Both the position numbers and the translations under genes were made by a program. Under the pieces are notes generated by a model. The model worked only from the letters and a program-made list of their open reading frames with translations. It did no database searches and had not been told where the DNA came from. From Psettodes erumei (Eukaryota > Chordata > Actinopteri > Pleuronectiformes > Psettodidae): 64,000 nucleotides of DNA. The DNA is taken from NCBI GenBank assembly GCA_016785225.1, contig JAFBJZ010000356.1, positions 1 through 64,000 on the forward strand, given 5' to 3'. Position 1 is the first letter of the stretch. Each line of letters begins with the position of its first letter. This document shows, piece after piece, positions 1-12,900 of the stretch.

Positions 1-958
1 AAGACTATTAATTAATATTATTATTAATGAGAAGAAGAAGAAGAAGAAGAGAAGAAAAATCTGAGAAGAACATGTACTGGGATTGTACTTGCTCATCAAG
101 CCCACCAATTGTTTTTATATTTTCTTCATTTGCTTCATATTTCAATGAATATTGATTCGTGTATCTCTCCTGATTAGACTACAGCAATAAAAGCATGTCT
201 GTATTTCTCCTCTGTGTCTCACTGGTGTGTTTAACCTTGGTTAACAGCCTTAGTGATGCTACATTTTCTTGTCTGCATTATCTCAGCAGGTAAAAACAGC
301 TCTGGTGCATTGACGGAGATCCTCAGCCTGTCATGCAACAAGAGACTGTTGGTCCAATTAATAAAAACCATTAGCTCACAACAGCTTATCAATAGCTACT
401 GACCCAGGCTGACTGATTCCCTACACCTGCGTGATCGATGAGGCGAGTAAATTGTCCATGGTTAGAGAAAGAGAGGGGGGAGAGAGGGGGTGGGAGTCAG
501 TAGGAGAACGGTGGTGATGGCTCACTGCAAGATTCTCATTCCTGCCTCTGCCCACTTTTTAAGCATGAATATCCGCTGACATCTAATGCATGTGTGGGTG
601 TGTGTTTGTACACACCCACGAATGCCAGACCATCCCCATCACCCATCCATTATTCCACAAGAAAACTGAACAAAAATGCACTTGTTTCCAACAAAAAATA
701 AAACAACATTTCAGTACTTTAAAGCTGTACTTTTGATCCAACTGAATCACTGTTATGTGTGCAGCACATAGAAACACGCATAAGCGCACGCACACTCACA
801 CTTATTGCAAATCAGCCAGGCAGCTCCTGATCTCAAATATTATGATAAGCAAACAGACAATAAAACTGAAGCATTCTGTTGAATTTTTGCCGTAACAAAT
901 ACACTCACATTAGCCTCGCACATGCACCGGGGAATTCACAGGATGTACACTGAGGCAA

Positions 959-960
<2 letters not shown>
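1..960. other. 5' flank of cck, no gene seen
   Basis: This stretch holds no convincing exon. It contains a short AGA/GAA-rich tract at about 32-56 and AT-rich unique sequence. It probably includes distal regulatory DNA for cck, but no individual site could be supported. Confidence 0.5.

Positions 961-990
<30 letters not shown>
961..990. repeat. (CA)15 microsatellite next to the cck promoter
   Basis: Fifteen uninterrupted CA units end 19 bp before the TATA box of cck. Such alternating purine-pyrimidine tracts can adopt Z-DNA and vary in length between individuals. Confidence 0.95.
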
Positions 991-993
<3 letters not shown>

Positions 994-1009
994 GGTGCTG
1001 AGCGGGGAG

Positions 1010-1017
1010 TATAAAAG
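1010..1017 (+). promoter_or_regulatory. TATA box of cck
   Basis: The sequence TATAAAAG lies about 25-30 bp before the likely start of transcription near 1040. A non-coding first exon follows and ends at 1097, where the donor reads CAAG|GTAAGA. Spacing and consensus fit a classical TATA promoter, as known for CCK genes. Confidence 0.8.
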
Positions 1018-1769
1018 GGGCATCCTTCCCACTCAGCACAGAAGTACTCTCCTCACTCTCGCATAGTCCTCTAACACACTGAACCTATTTTGTCAAGGTA
1101 AGATAACCATTTTTTCTTTGTCATTATTGGACAGAGTGGAGATTTCTGCAGTTTATGAGTTGATTTTCACATAGTAAAAATTTATTTTCATCTTCATTAT
1201 CAGACTGGTATTCAAACTCAGGGCAATGTTCCTAAATATATTGATGCAAGGTAGAGATTACAAAATGTATACATTTTGTTCTCATTTTACCATGAAATGT
1301 TTCACATGCAAAATCAATTTATATGTGAATTCTTCACATTTGGTATGTCTTGCTTTAAAGATATAAGTAAATTACAAGCTGCAAGATCAAAACAATTTCC
1401 TAGATTTACTTTTCTTTCATTGTTGGGAAAATCTGCCTGCTTTGAAAATACGGTCAGTTTGACCTACTAAAATTGTGTTCAGGATGCGAAGCTTGCTTAT
1501 CAACGGCAACAAAGCCACTGTGTTGCGTGCTGTGTCCCTGCATGAGAGTGTGAATATGCTACTCTGATTCCCGTGCCTTTTTTGGTGAAGCCAGAGTGAT
1601 CATTACCTATGAAAGAACAGTTGTTGGCAGATGGTCTCAAATGTAGCTTCTCAGTGTGGCAGAGTCAGGGACACGGATGCCTCCTGTAAACCCACACTGG
1701 ACTCATCTCAAATACCTTCTTATTGAACTTTCCCTGTGTGTTTTCTTCTTTTTTCTCCCTGTGTTTCAG

Positions 1770-3189
1770 ATGACTGCAGGGCTGTGTGTGTGTGCCGTGC
1801 TGGCAGTCCTGTGTACTAGCTGTTTGGGGCTCCCCTTCTACTCTCAGCCTCTAGACAAGGGCCAGCGCTCTATCTCCATTCCTTCTGAAGGTATGACTTA
1901 ATCTCAGTACAGGCAAAGTTGAGCCTTTAGCAAACAGATTCAGCAATATCATACACTCATCAGACTCTTCATATCTGATGCCTGATCTTGTGTGTGTGTG
2001 TGTGTGAGTAGCGCACCCTGAAGAAACTGACATCCACACCTTGGGAGAGCCCCACCTCCGACACAGCCGCTCTGCCCCTCAGCTGAAAGCTCTTCCTCTG
2101 GCTTCAGAGGATGGTGACTCCAGGGCCAATCTCAGTGAGCTGCTGGCAAGACTCATCTCTACCAGGAAAGGTGTGTCAGGGCAAGGGGTGGGGGTCAGGG
2201 TGAGTGGGTGGGTGTGGGGTGTAGCACTTGCTTGTATTTAGATGTCATTCCTTAGTTGTTAGACTTCTTGAAGGCTATAAGGGGTGAATGAGTGTGTGAG
2301 TTCATCAAGATAACATTTGGAATCAAAAAATATTTACAGTTCATTTTCAGAGACTATTGCTTTTCCCTGCCATTCTCCTCCCCTTAGTCTTACTAATTAC
2401 TGGAATCATGGAACAGCCAGCTTTGTAAAATGAATTAGTGGCTCTGAAAAGCTTTTGTGGTTTGAAAGAGCATGTATTAGTGTACATAGCCTTCCGGCCA
2501 TTCTCCTTGTACCATTTCATCTCACTTCTCCCCCCACCCGTCCCAGGCACTTGAATCTCATTTTCTTTCACACCAAGGAAATAGAACCTCAACCCTTGCG
2601 TAATTCCTCAAGTTCAGTTGCTCTGATGTCACTGGCTCATGTGACAGGGAACATCTGGCATTCACAGGACACAACACACAAACACACACACTGTCAAGAT
2701 CTGCATTTTGTGCTTGGCTTCCAGATAAATGCATGAGGTCTCATTGCAGAAAATTTCTTACAGACTAAAACTTTACAAACCTTAGCTAGAGACAAAGTGA
2801 AAAATGTTAGAGGAAAAGATGCTTAAATGCTCTGAAGAAAAGTCCTGCATCTTTTGTAAACAATTGAAAAATCAGAGTGAGTCATTTTCACCATTGGTTT
2901 GCTGCCAACAGACTGAAAAAATAGATGAGATTGTGATCATACATACATGTGCATGTACATATTAGATATTTGCGATACATAATACAACATATTTTCAGTC
3001 AGACAGCAAAGTCTATAAAATGTCAAAGGGCATATTGAAATTAATATCTAATACCTTGAGGAAAGTGTATGTGGGAGTCTGTGCATGTGTGCTTGCTGTT
3101 CTTACTTGCATGTTACTTGCACGGTGTAGGAGGTGTCAGTGTCGAGCCTTCTGCAGCCAATCTTCTCAGCACACCAGGGAACTGAAGCA

Positions 3190-3232
<43 letters not shown>

Positions 3233-3592
3233 GCGTAGGAGGATGTGGGTGGAGTGAAAACAGCATCTCTGTGAGCCCTCAATTGATTACCGAACAGACA
3301 GCGATCCTGCTTCTCTGCAGTTGAAATAAAGAAAAAATCTGAAATAAGGAGATCAGAATTAGAAATGTATTACAAGACTGGAGGTCAGAATGTGTGTGTG
3401 CATGTGTGTGTATGAGGGTGTGTGTGTGTGTGTGTGGGGGGGTGGGATCACAATGATCATTTCAGGGGAATGGACACAGACGTGTGCACACAAATGTACA
3501 TACATCGACACAAAGGAAGAGAGGGTAATAGCATGTTGTCAGCCTAAAGTCCAGCTGTTTTAACATCCTCCTTGTTGTGGTGTTGTATGTTT

Positions 3593-3627
<35 letters not shown>

Positions 3628-4433
3628 TGTAAATGAATGAGTGACAGAAATAATGAGAAAGAGAGGACAGAACTAGATTAGTGGGCAATTACACTGTCAC
3701 AAAGCAAACCACTTTCACAGCAAAAAAAATAAACAAATCACAAAATCAAATCTTAGCAACAGAAATGTTAAAACTCCAAATCATCACAGCAAATAAGCAC
3801 CATCAGTAATCAGCTGTGGAGTCTCAAGTTGCTAATAGAAGGAGCACTTTTAAATCTGGAAGGCATAAACATCAAATTGTGAAAAGTATCACTTGGTAAT
3901 CAAATCATGTAACTTCTAAAAGTTAATTCTGAAAGTGGTGATATTTTTTATATTGAAAGCAGCAGTCACTGAAACTACATTTCATACAGGAAGACCATTA
4001 ACTGCTAAATTTGTGAGAGCACCCGTTATGGTCAGTTTCACCCCAAAAACTGTCAGATTTCCAATAGATTCAGATTTTCAGATCTGAGTCAAGCAGCATC
4101 ACATTTGTAGGACTTCATATCAGTTTTCTCCAGATGTCTCTCAACAGAAACAACACAAAGTCCAGCGAAGTTTTCAGCTCCTCTCTCATGCCCTCCCTTC
4201 TCTGGAGAATGCTCATTTCCCTCCTGCTCTGTTCCTCCACCGCCCACTCTTTCTATCTCCTCCACCCCTCCTCACCCTCCCCACCTCTCCTCCCAGGTTC
4301 TGTGCGCAGAAACTCCACAGCAAACAGCAGAGGCAGCGGACTGAGTGCCAACCATCGGATAGCAGACAGGGACTACTTGGGCTGGATGGATTTCGGCCGC
4401 CGCAGCGCAGAGGAGTATGAGTACTCCTCGTAA
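1770..4433 (+). CDS. cck: Cholecystokinin precursor (preprocholecystokinin)
   Basis: This gene encodes the secreted gut-brain peptide hormone that acts on CCK receptors to control satiety, gallbladder emptying and pancreatic secretion. Coding exons are 1770-1890, 2012-2170 and 4297-4433, all joined in phase 1, giving 138 residues. A non-coding exon (about 1040-1097) precedes them. Residues 1 to about 20 form a hydrophobic signal peptide. Near the C-terminus is the octapeptide DYLGWMDF, preceded by a single Arg cleavage site and followed by Gly (amide donor) and Arg-Arg. The tail SAEEYEYSS has the tyrosines typical of sulfated CCK flanks. The Tyr lies seven residues from the amidated Phe, which marks CCK rather than gastrin. 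Leu at octapeptide position 3 is a known teleost variant. Teleosts often carry two cck copies; which one this is cannot be told here. Linkage to trak1 matches human 3p22. Confidence 0.97.
3192..3231. repeat. (GT)20 microsatellite in cck intron
   Basis: Uninterrupted GT dinucleotides lie in the last cck intron. A second GT tract lies at about 3595-3626 in the same intron. Confidence 0.95.
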
Positions 4434-4718
4434 AAGGGAAGCAATGGCTCATACCCCCCTGTACGGGAACACAAGATAAAGAGGGGAAAAAAACATGCAA
4501 GCTGGCTCCTCACTGTCTCACAACAAGAGTCTATTTATGATGTATTTGTTGTACATTTGTTTGTAAAACTGTAATAATGCAATATACATATGCCAAATTT
4601 TGCAGAAAAGCTCTCACTGTCCAAGATTTGTTTGTTTCTGGTTTTCTCTGGTTTCTTTATCATTTTTGGGCAGAAAGGACTTGGATGTGTCAGAGTCCGT
4701 TGGAACTAAATGGACGAA

Positions 4719-4724
4719 ATAAAG
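4719..4724 (+). terminator. Polyadenylation signal of cck
   Basis: A canonical AATAAA lies 286 bp after the cck stop codon, in AT-rich sequence. The implied 3' UTR length is normal for cck mRNAs. Confidence 0.75.
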
Positions 4725-4733
4725 ATTTAGAAC

Positions 4734-7700
4734 ATCACTTTTTGTGTATGAATTCTTCAAGTGTGACCAATGCTGCTTAAAACCAGATTCATTAACATTC
4801 ATTAGGTGCATTCATACGGTCAACAGATTATTTGAGGTAAAAACATGGATTAGCATTATACAATATGCAGCTTCATATATCACAAAACAGAGTAGCGGTA
4901 ACAGCAGGAACAGGTACTAATCCTCATCACGCATGGAAAAGCACACATATCTAAAGCCAAGAGTATGAGGGCGAAGGCATTCTGAATAAAAGCAGATATA
5001 AAATTATCCTCAAATACTTTACTAAATCTTTAATTTGCTCCATATTTGTTCCAACTGGACCAAAGGTTACATGTTATTTGGTCTATCCAAAACTTGCCAA
5101 TTTTAATTTCTCAATGATATGAAACCATTGAGTGTGTTAGCACATGCAGTCTTTACTTAAAATAGATATAAGGGGATGAGGGATTTATTTTCATCTTTTC
5201 TGGTAGTACACATTTGGAATTGCATTGCTGAGGAGGAAATTGGTATGGTGGTATAAAACTAAACTTAACCAAGATCCTGGGCTTTTTTGCTGAGGATTTG
5301 TCGACTCCCTCCCTAAAATTTAAATTGGAAGATAATTTATTCCCTTGGGCATAAATTATGTCAAAATGGATCAAGGAAAGTGCTCTAACTGTCAGCTTTC
5401 TGAACAAAGAAACCTTTAATGTGTTACCACATGGAAGGGGTGGCTCTAAATCTGAATGTTAGTCATTACTGAATATTTGGAAGAAACTTCCGGACTATCT
5501 CCCTCCAAAGATTTGCAATATATTGTTAAAGTTGCAGCATCGTTGAATGTAGAATGTAGTTGTTATTCGCTATTATCCACCACCAGGCTGATCTCTTTTT
5601 TATTTAAATGTTACATATAATAGGCTAAATTGAAATACAAAATTGCAAACACGCAAAGTAACAAAACTGACCAAACTTTTCCAGTGTTAAAGGTGTCTTT
5701 GCCATGATGCAAACAAAAAAAGCCAAATCATTCACATGAGAAAACATACCAGTTAATAAAGCCAGTGTATGATGAATTTAAAGGGAGAAAGCTGCAGCTG
5801 CACAGGGGAGATGAAAGATCATTCAGGGAACGGGCCAGGACATGTTTGAGAACATCTTTAGATCTGCAAGATCATTACGAGCCGTAAAGTTTGTGCTAAA
5901 TATTGAAGCGGTTAAAAGTGTTCAGAGAAAGTTAAATCGACTGAATTATTAAAACTGGCTCAAAAATAAATCTTAATAACTGCTTGGGGCACAAGTTTAG
6001 AGACAATATCAGCTTTTAGGGAACCCAGCATGTTATGAAGAAATGCCTATTATGAGGAAATTTGTGATTAAACTTCCTTGGACAAAGACAAAAGAAGACA
6101 CTCAGTATTGACACCATGGCCAGCATGGTTGACAGCATGGTATTGACACTTACTGTTAGAGCTCACTTGACATTTTCTTTCTGAACTCATCTTGAAAGAG
6201 CAATGCTGACCAAAGCCAGCAGATGTGAAAGGCTGTGGAGCTCAACCTGTAGAAGGTATTAGTAAGGGAAGGAGGTGGACTCCACAGTGGGAGTGAATTG
6301 TGATGGAGCAGTCCATTATGCTGCTCCTGGGCCACGTGTTAAGTGAAAGATGTGTCTGTGTGAGTGAGAGGTGGAGAGAGGGATCGATGAACAAAGCAGA
6401 CTCAGTGAATTATTCAGAGAAGTGGTTTGGGATGCCCTGGGGGAAAGAGAGGGTTTGCTGGGGGGTTTATATATTTGTGCTTGTGTGTGTGTGCGCTGGG
6501 CATTGAAGCCTCTGGCTTGAACTGAGGTTGCACTTGAATTAGAAATGTACAGAGACAAGGGATTCCAAAAGGTCCATGGGAATTGATTTAAACTTTTCGT
6601 TTAAAGAGATGAGTCCTAAAGACATCAGAGTTAGAGGATCTGGAAAGGTCGAAAGGCCTCAGAAGGATTGCCAGCAAATGTCTCCAGTATGTGTGTGTGT
6701 GTTTTATGTGGATATCTGCTAGGACTGGTAATGATGTAAAAAAGTTGAAAGACAAACGCATGTTTTGTCTATGCTGCCAACATGGAGTGACTTGAGCATT
6801 CATACATGAATAATCGCCTGGTTTTGTGTCCTGATGGGTGAAAATCATCTCATGAAAAGAGTGTTTTCCCTCTCTTCCTTTCTTCAACCTCAAATCAGCT
6901 TTAGTCAAGACAAAGGCATTTTACTGGCACCTGACCTATGGTCAAAAAAAAAATCTCATCTCATACATCTATATCTTAAATATCTGCAGCAACAGTTGCT
7001 GAGCCTTTTCAGAAAATGGATTCATCTGCTGGGGCTGTGGGGGTTCAACACTGGTAAACTGTCATTTCTGTCCTCAGAGCAGCAGGGGCCCTATTTTGGA
7101 CCGGAAGGTCTCTTACAGCTCAGGAGGTTTTTGATTTGCTGTTGTGATAAATATGATTATCAAAATGTTATTCAGAAGGGACAAATATCCGAAATGGAAC
7201 ACGTCAGTGATATTTGAAATAGAGTTGGATTTCATTTCTTCCAATTAGACTCCCCGGTTGCCAGAGTGACCTTTTCCGCTTATTGCTCACCTCTTGCTCA
7301 CCCTGTGGCTAATAGAGGTTTAATAAGGAGCCCTCGTCACATCCCTCATAGCACAAGAGATGCAGATGGTGAATGGATAATGGATTATGACTGCGCCGAT
7401 GTGAACCAACTTATAAACACAATGTACTTGACATACTGGCTATTTCAGTTATTCACGAGCTCCATCTGCTGGAGGAGGGTAAATAATTATTTTATGCCAG
7501 TGACTTTTTTCCTTTTCACAATTGCCCCAGTTTGGAATGAGTCACTCTTTTATACTTTTTCATGTAGAGGGGAAAATGACAAGATTATTTTTTTTGTTTA
7601 GTTGTTTATCATGACTTTTTATTTGGAAAAAACCCTGATTACATGTTCACCCCTTTACAGTGCTGTGTGATTCTTGGATATGCGCTACACATAACAGTAC

Positions 7701-8580
7701 CTTTTGTCGATCATTAGTGACACGAACAGTATATACAGTGTGGGAGGCAACTTTTTTTCTTCTTTTTCTTAAAAAATAGTTTAAATTCAGGATAAGATTT
7801 TTTCAAATAAATAGACACAAGTGCAACAACAGCTGTGGCAGCTACTTTACGTCATGACTCCAACACAAACAGAAACATAAATCATCAAAAACAGATGGTT
7901 GAGGCACTATATTGCTCAATTTCACCAAGAAAACCGTAAGGAAAATGTCCGTAAGCTTCCGACCACAATGGCTGATTAGCCACAACCACTTCCCTCATCC
8001 CTCTCTCTGTCCTCTTTCTGAGCTGTGGCTTCAGCATATTGATTTGTCCATTCAGTGGAAGCACAATCAACTTCCATGTCTAATGGCCAATTAGGGAAAC
8101 TAAACCAAAGTATCTTTAATACTGACAGAAAAAAAACTTTTCGATGATTTGTCGAAAGTGACTTGTCGGGCTCAAACCTCACAACAGGAGAGATTTAGGA
8201 AGGGGTAAGAGGGGAGAGAGTGAGAGTAGGGATGAAATACTTTGATGTATTTGGTGTGAACTCTCAAATTTTTTATAAAATGCAGACTTGAATCAAACTA
8301 GTAATATTGAGGGAAAAAGGCATGGTTTACTGCTAGGGTAACAGCAAATAGCAAACTAGTGTGATGACAGATTAAAAAAAAAAAAAGAGTGCACCTGTGT
8401 GTGTCTGAATGTGTGTGGGATTTTGTGGATGTGATTCAAAGAAGGCAAGAGTGGGAGTACTACATCTAGCCAGCAGAGTCAGTCTCCGAAGCAGGGGATG
8501 TGAGTGGCTAGCAGTGGGTGATACTTGCAGCTTTGATGGCATAGTTTTTGGACTTATCTCTTTTGAGATATTCTGCTTTT
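4734..8580. other. Intergenic DNA between cck and trak1
   Basis: No exon with family similarity was seen on either strand. Open frames here are short, AT-rich and show no known domain. The better-balanced stretch around 7210-7440 could be a conserved non-coding element, but that cannot be judged without an alignment. Confidence 0.5.
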
Positions 8581-9713
8581 AATGGGTCAGTTCACCCAGT
8601 TACATAAAAATTTTATGAGCTCAGGTTTTTAGATATCTGTGTCAAAACTAAGAAAACTTACAAAGTTTCTTTTAGTTAAATTCTCATGTCACTGTGATAA
8701 CATGCTCACAATGCTGATTGATCAGCAAGCTAAGATTTGGTAGTTAACACTGAAACCAAAGTAAAGCTTAGGCCGGTGGGAATGTTTTCAGTTTTGCAAG
8801 CATTTGGACAAAAGTGTCAAATGAAAAATCTGCTTTGCTAATGGCACTCTAGGAAAAGTCAAAGCCAAATTGGATGGCAAGCCATCCATCTGTTATTTAG
8901 AACCACAAATATCAGCCTCTTGGTGGCAATAAAGGTTAAAGGGTTAATGAATGTATTAGAATAATTTGAAACTAGATGAGAAAACTGACAACCCTCTCAC
9001 ATCTTTGCGTTAAGTGAGCTCACTGAAGCCAGAGCCAGTATGTGACTGGCTTAGTTTCGTGTGATGACTGAAACAGGGAAAGCAGCTTGCCGGGCTCTCC
9101 ACAAAGTAGACAGTAAAACCTGCCAGCACATCTAAAGCTCACTAACTAAATCCAGACACAAATAGAAATGTAAAATAAAAATGATTACATATGTGAATTT
9201 AGGTGGAGTTGCTGTAAGCATCACCTTCCACACCACAGTGACTACCCAGAAGATAAACACTTGACATGAAAAAGCTACACCATGTAAAAACATGTAATGC
9301 CCTCTAAACCATGTTTTTAAACTAGATATAGTACAAATGTTTATTACCAAACTTTATAAGTGTGGGTATGTATATTTTTTAACTTGGACAGAGCCGCAAT
9401 AGCTGTTTCTCCTTGTGTCAGCTTCATACTTAACATGTAGTGAGAATGATATCGATTTTCTCATCCAACTCTTGCAAGGAAAGGGAAAAAAGAATATTTA
9501 ATTTTACTTGGCAAAAGATTGAAAGCGTCGAATGAAAATGCTTCACACTGAGGTCTGTGGATTATCCGGTGTAATCTTTGTACGGAGAAATCTCACTTCA
9601 GAGATAGCTGAAAATCTGAGCACATAAAATCAAAGCTTTCCGCATGGCTACGCAGCAGTAGAGGTAAGTCAGAAAATAATATGTTTTTTCTTATATTGGG
9701 TGAACCAACCCTT
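8581..9713. mobile_element. Inverted-end repeat cluster (MITE-like, degenerate)
   Basis: The left end (8581-8598, AATGGGTCAGTTCACCCA) and the reverse complement of the right end (AAAGGGTTGGTTCACCCA, finishing at 9713) agree at 15 of 18 positions, so the unit has imperfect terminal inverted repeats. Inside, about 8698-8936 resembles an abundant teleost repeat with the phrases 'aatgctg...ggaatgttttcagttttgcaa' and 'ggcaagccatcc'. About 9448-9485 resembles, in reverse orientation, the 'tagttcaac...gcttaatt' class relic also seen at 56.7 kb. No transposase frame survives. It may be one non-autonomous element or two to three nested ones. Family names are from memory and need a repeat library. Confidence 0.55.
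9340..9345 (-). terminator. Possible polyadenylation signal of trak1
   Basis: AATAAA on the minus strand lies about 570 bp after the trak1 stop codon. It sits inside the repeat cluster, so the 3' UTR would end in repeat-derived DNA. Other signals may be used. Confidence 0.35.
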
Positions 9714-9915
9714 TGTAATTCAAGCATGAGTTGCCACCTAAAAGCACTAAAAAGTTAATCGTGTCAGTGTGAAAACTGGTCAGTAGTACCATGCCGTTGT
9801 CGTACAGTATGAACAGTGTCAGTCAGCGTTTGGGCTCCAGGTGACTGCTCAGCAGCCAGTCCTTGGCCCTGCCTGGCTCCTACTTGGCTATCCTGATGCC
9901 CAGCAGCAGTCCAGA

Positions 9916-12900
9916 CTACTCCTGGGGCCCGGGGGCTTTCATGGCCATGCTGGCACCAACCATAGCTGGATAACTCCGGTTCCTCCTTATTCCATCGGGC
10001 CCAAAAGGGGAGCCAGATCTGCGAAGCCCACCCAGAGGCCCAAGCATGGGGCTGGGACTCATTGCTCTGCCCCCCCGAGCTCCAGCCACACCAAGCCGCT
10101 TCACCTTGTCCAGCAGGTTGAGGTTGTGGACGGTCACGCTAACGTCTGTTTGGCTTTCGCAGTCCCTTCCTCTCTGCCTACCCCTCATCCCCCCAGTCAC
10201 CTCCTTCAGAATAGAACGGGCTGGTTTAGAAGCCAGGAAGTTGTCGTAAGAAGGGCTCTTGAAGTCAAAACTTGCAGAGGTTAGTGCAGCTGTAGCTCCT
10301 GGCCCTGTGGGTGAGTTGGGAGGGGTAGAGGGGCGCAGAGGGTCAGGGTTGGGCGCTCGGTTTGGGGCAATAGAAGTGCTGAATAGGACTCCTCCGCTGC
10401 CCTGCTCCAGGCCTTGGCTCTGGTGATACATTGCTGCTGAGATACCTCTCTCCTGGAGAAGGCGCACTAACCCCAGGGAGGTGCTGGTGGTACGTGTTGC
10501 ATCTCTACAGAAACATAGGAAATGAAAGTCAACTTCCTACTGATGGTAACACTGCAAAATAAAATTTATGGAAAGAAGTCATTTGTGGAAAAGTGAATCC
10601 GAGTCGCAATTGCACCTTGCACCGTGTTTTAATAAAAACAAGACATTAACTCAAGTGCTATACAGGTAATGGCTCATTAAAAGTTCTCAATAAAACTTCA
10701 AAAAGAACATTTCCCAGGAGAGCAAGAGGAAGAAATATTTTACACATCCGGCCAAAATAAAGTCATTTTCTGGTGTATCTGGTGAGTCTTGCCTGAGGTT
10801 AGTTGAGGATTCGGAGGGCCTGAGACTGAGCCTCCGGGGCGTGCAGGGTGTTGCAGCAGGAGTACCGAGCAGAGTGCTGGTCATCACACAGGAGGCTGAT
10901 GCTGGGACTGGGTTTAGACTGGAAAGAAAGTGAACAAGAGAAAGGGAAATTGAAACACTGAAAAGACTGTACTTCTTACCAATTTCAACAGCTTCACTTA
11001 TATTTGTAGGATGTCATCACTGTGATAGCACAAAACTGACATTTTTTGCACATAGTGGATGTTGCTTCTTTGAACCGTAAGCACCTGCATGTATTATTTA
11101 GCACCTTCCTGACTGAAAGTCGTTGCTTGGACACAATCCCACCTCAATGGCTGTGGTTTGGATCTAATTTGTCCTGCGGGAAAATTCATACTGACTGCAC
11201 ATTGAGTGCACTGTTGGCTTCTCCAAGCCCCACCATATCTAAACAACATTTTTACATTAAGCTGCATTATATTTTGAATCTATTTTTAGTGTTATTACAT
11301 GTATGCAAATTATTAAAATGCTAAGCGGCAGCTGTCAGCAGAGAAGGAAAAATGCTGGGGAATCTTTGAGAACTTTGAGAAAGTCAGGACGATGAGCCAC
11401 TGAAAGCAGCGCCAGTGGTAGTATTTTTGCTTACCTTGGCGTGACCCGCGTCTGCTCATCAGTTGGGTGAAGGATCCGACAGGTTGTGAAGGTGTAGGTG
11501 GAGCTGGTGTGGGCCATGCATTTACCTGGGTAGTATGCAGCTGCAAGGTGTGCCAACACAGACGACCATTAATTTTCAAGCAACACGAAACGTTGTGGCC
11601 GTCTCAGTGTATACATGTATATTGTACTTGTAAATGTATTCTACGTCCTCACCCAGGGCGTCGGTGTTGCTGAGATGTGGCGATGGGGATGGAGAAGAAG
11701 GAGAGAGTGGAGCGAGGCTGGGTGGAGGCTGCCCGAGGTTGCTGACACCGGTGGCAGAGGTGGAGGGCACGGCCGGTGAGGCAGAGGCAGAGGCGGAGGA
11801 CGTGGGTAGATTCTGGAAGTATTGCTCACCTGGTTCATCCTCTTCAAAGCCACCCCAAGGATATGCCTGCAGAGCATGCAGCATGGTGCAGAGAGATGAG
11901 TCCAAATCTTAATGTGCCACTATTATTACTGGAACTGATATAAACTTTTAGCTAGTGTAAGGGGTACGTTTACCACCTGTAAACAAGTGGGATTTAATTT
12001 CCTGTGTACCAAAAGAGGACTGTGAAGCCCATATTTAATTAGGTTGTATAATTCTAATGGTTAATGATTGCATTCTGTCATGGGGTAGTAAAAACTAAGA
12101 GTATATGTTTGCAGTAAACTATCAATGTGTTAACATCATAAACCTAACACAGCTGTACGTTTGATAAACATATAGAAATGCACTCACACGAGCATGACTG
12201 CAACAGAGATATAGGCTCAGATACACACTAACACACACAGACCTGCTCCAGCTCTAGTTCAAGCGGTCTGTAACCCTTGGACACGACTCCTGGCCTGGCG
12301 TCCAGAATCACACCAAGGTGAGGCTGGGCTAACTGCTGCCAGTGGTGCAGGGTGGCAGATCCTGGAGGAGAGAAATGGATAAATCTGCACATCCGGACTA
12401 GACTGCTTTTAATATTTTCAAAGATCAACCGAGAAAACTATCCTCAAATATCTATTACTCAATATTGTAACTGGGCTGTTTATTTTCAGCAGACGTTTAA
12501 AGCTTTTGATATGGACTTTTTGTGCAATCTTTCGAAAAAAAGAGGCATCCTGCGGTTTCAGTTAAAAGACTTTATAGGCTCATTTCATCAAGAATAAAAA
12601 GTGGATGTGTGGTACTGGAGCAGGAATAACCTAAAAGCTATTCTGTGTTGTAGTAGATATTACATTCATATAATATATCGGAAGCAGGACTAGCTAGTGT
12701 GGGCTAATATACAAATGCTGATTGTGTGACAAAAGCAGGAAAAATGACCACTTAACATTACCAGTTGTTAATGTTAATGAGACTATGTTTAAAAAAAACA
12801 AGTGAAGAGGGAGATAATAGCATAAGACTCAGGGATCAGGATGAAAAATGAAGATGGCGAAACTACAGAGACGCTAAAAGGTGATGAGGAGCAGATGGAC

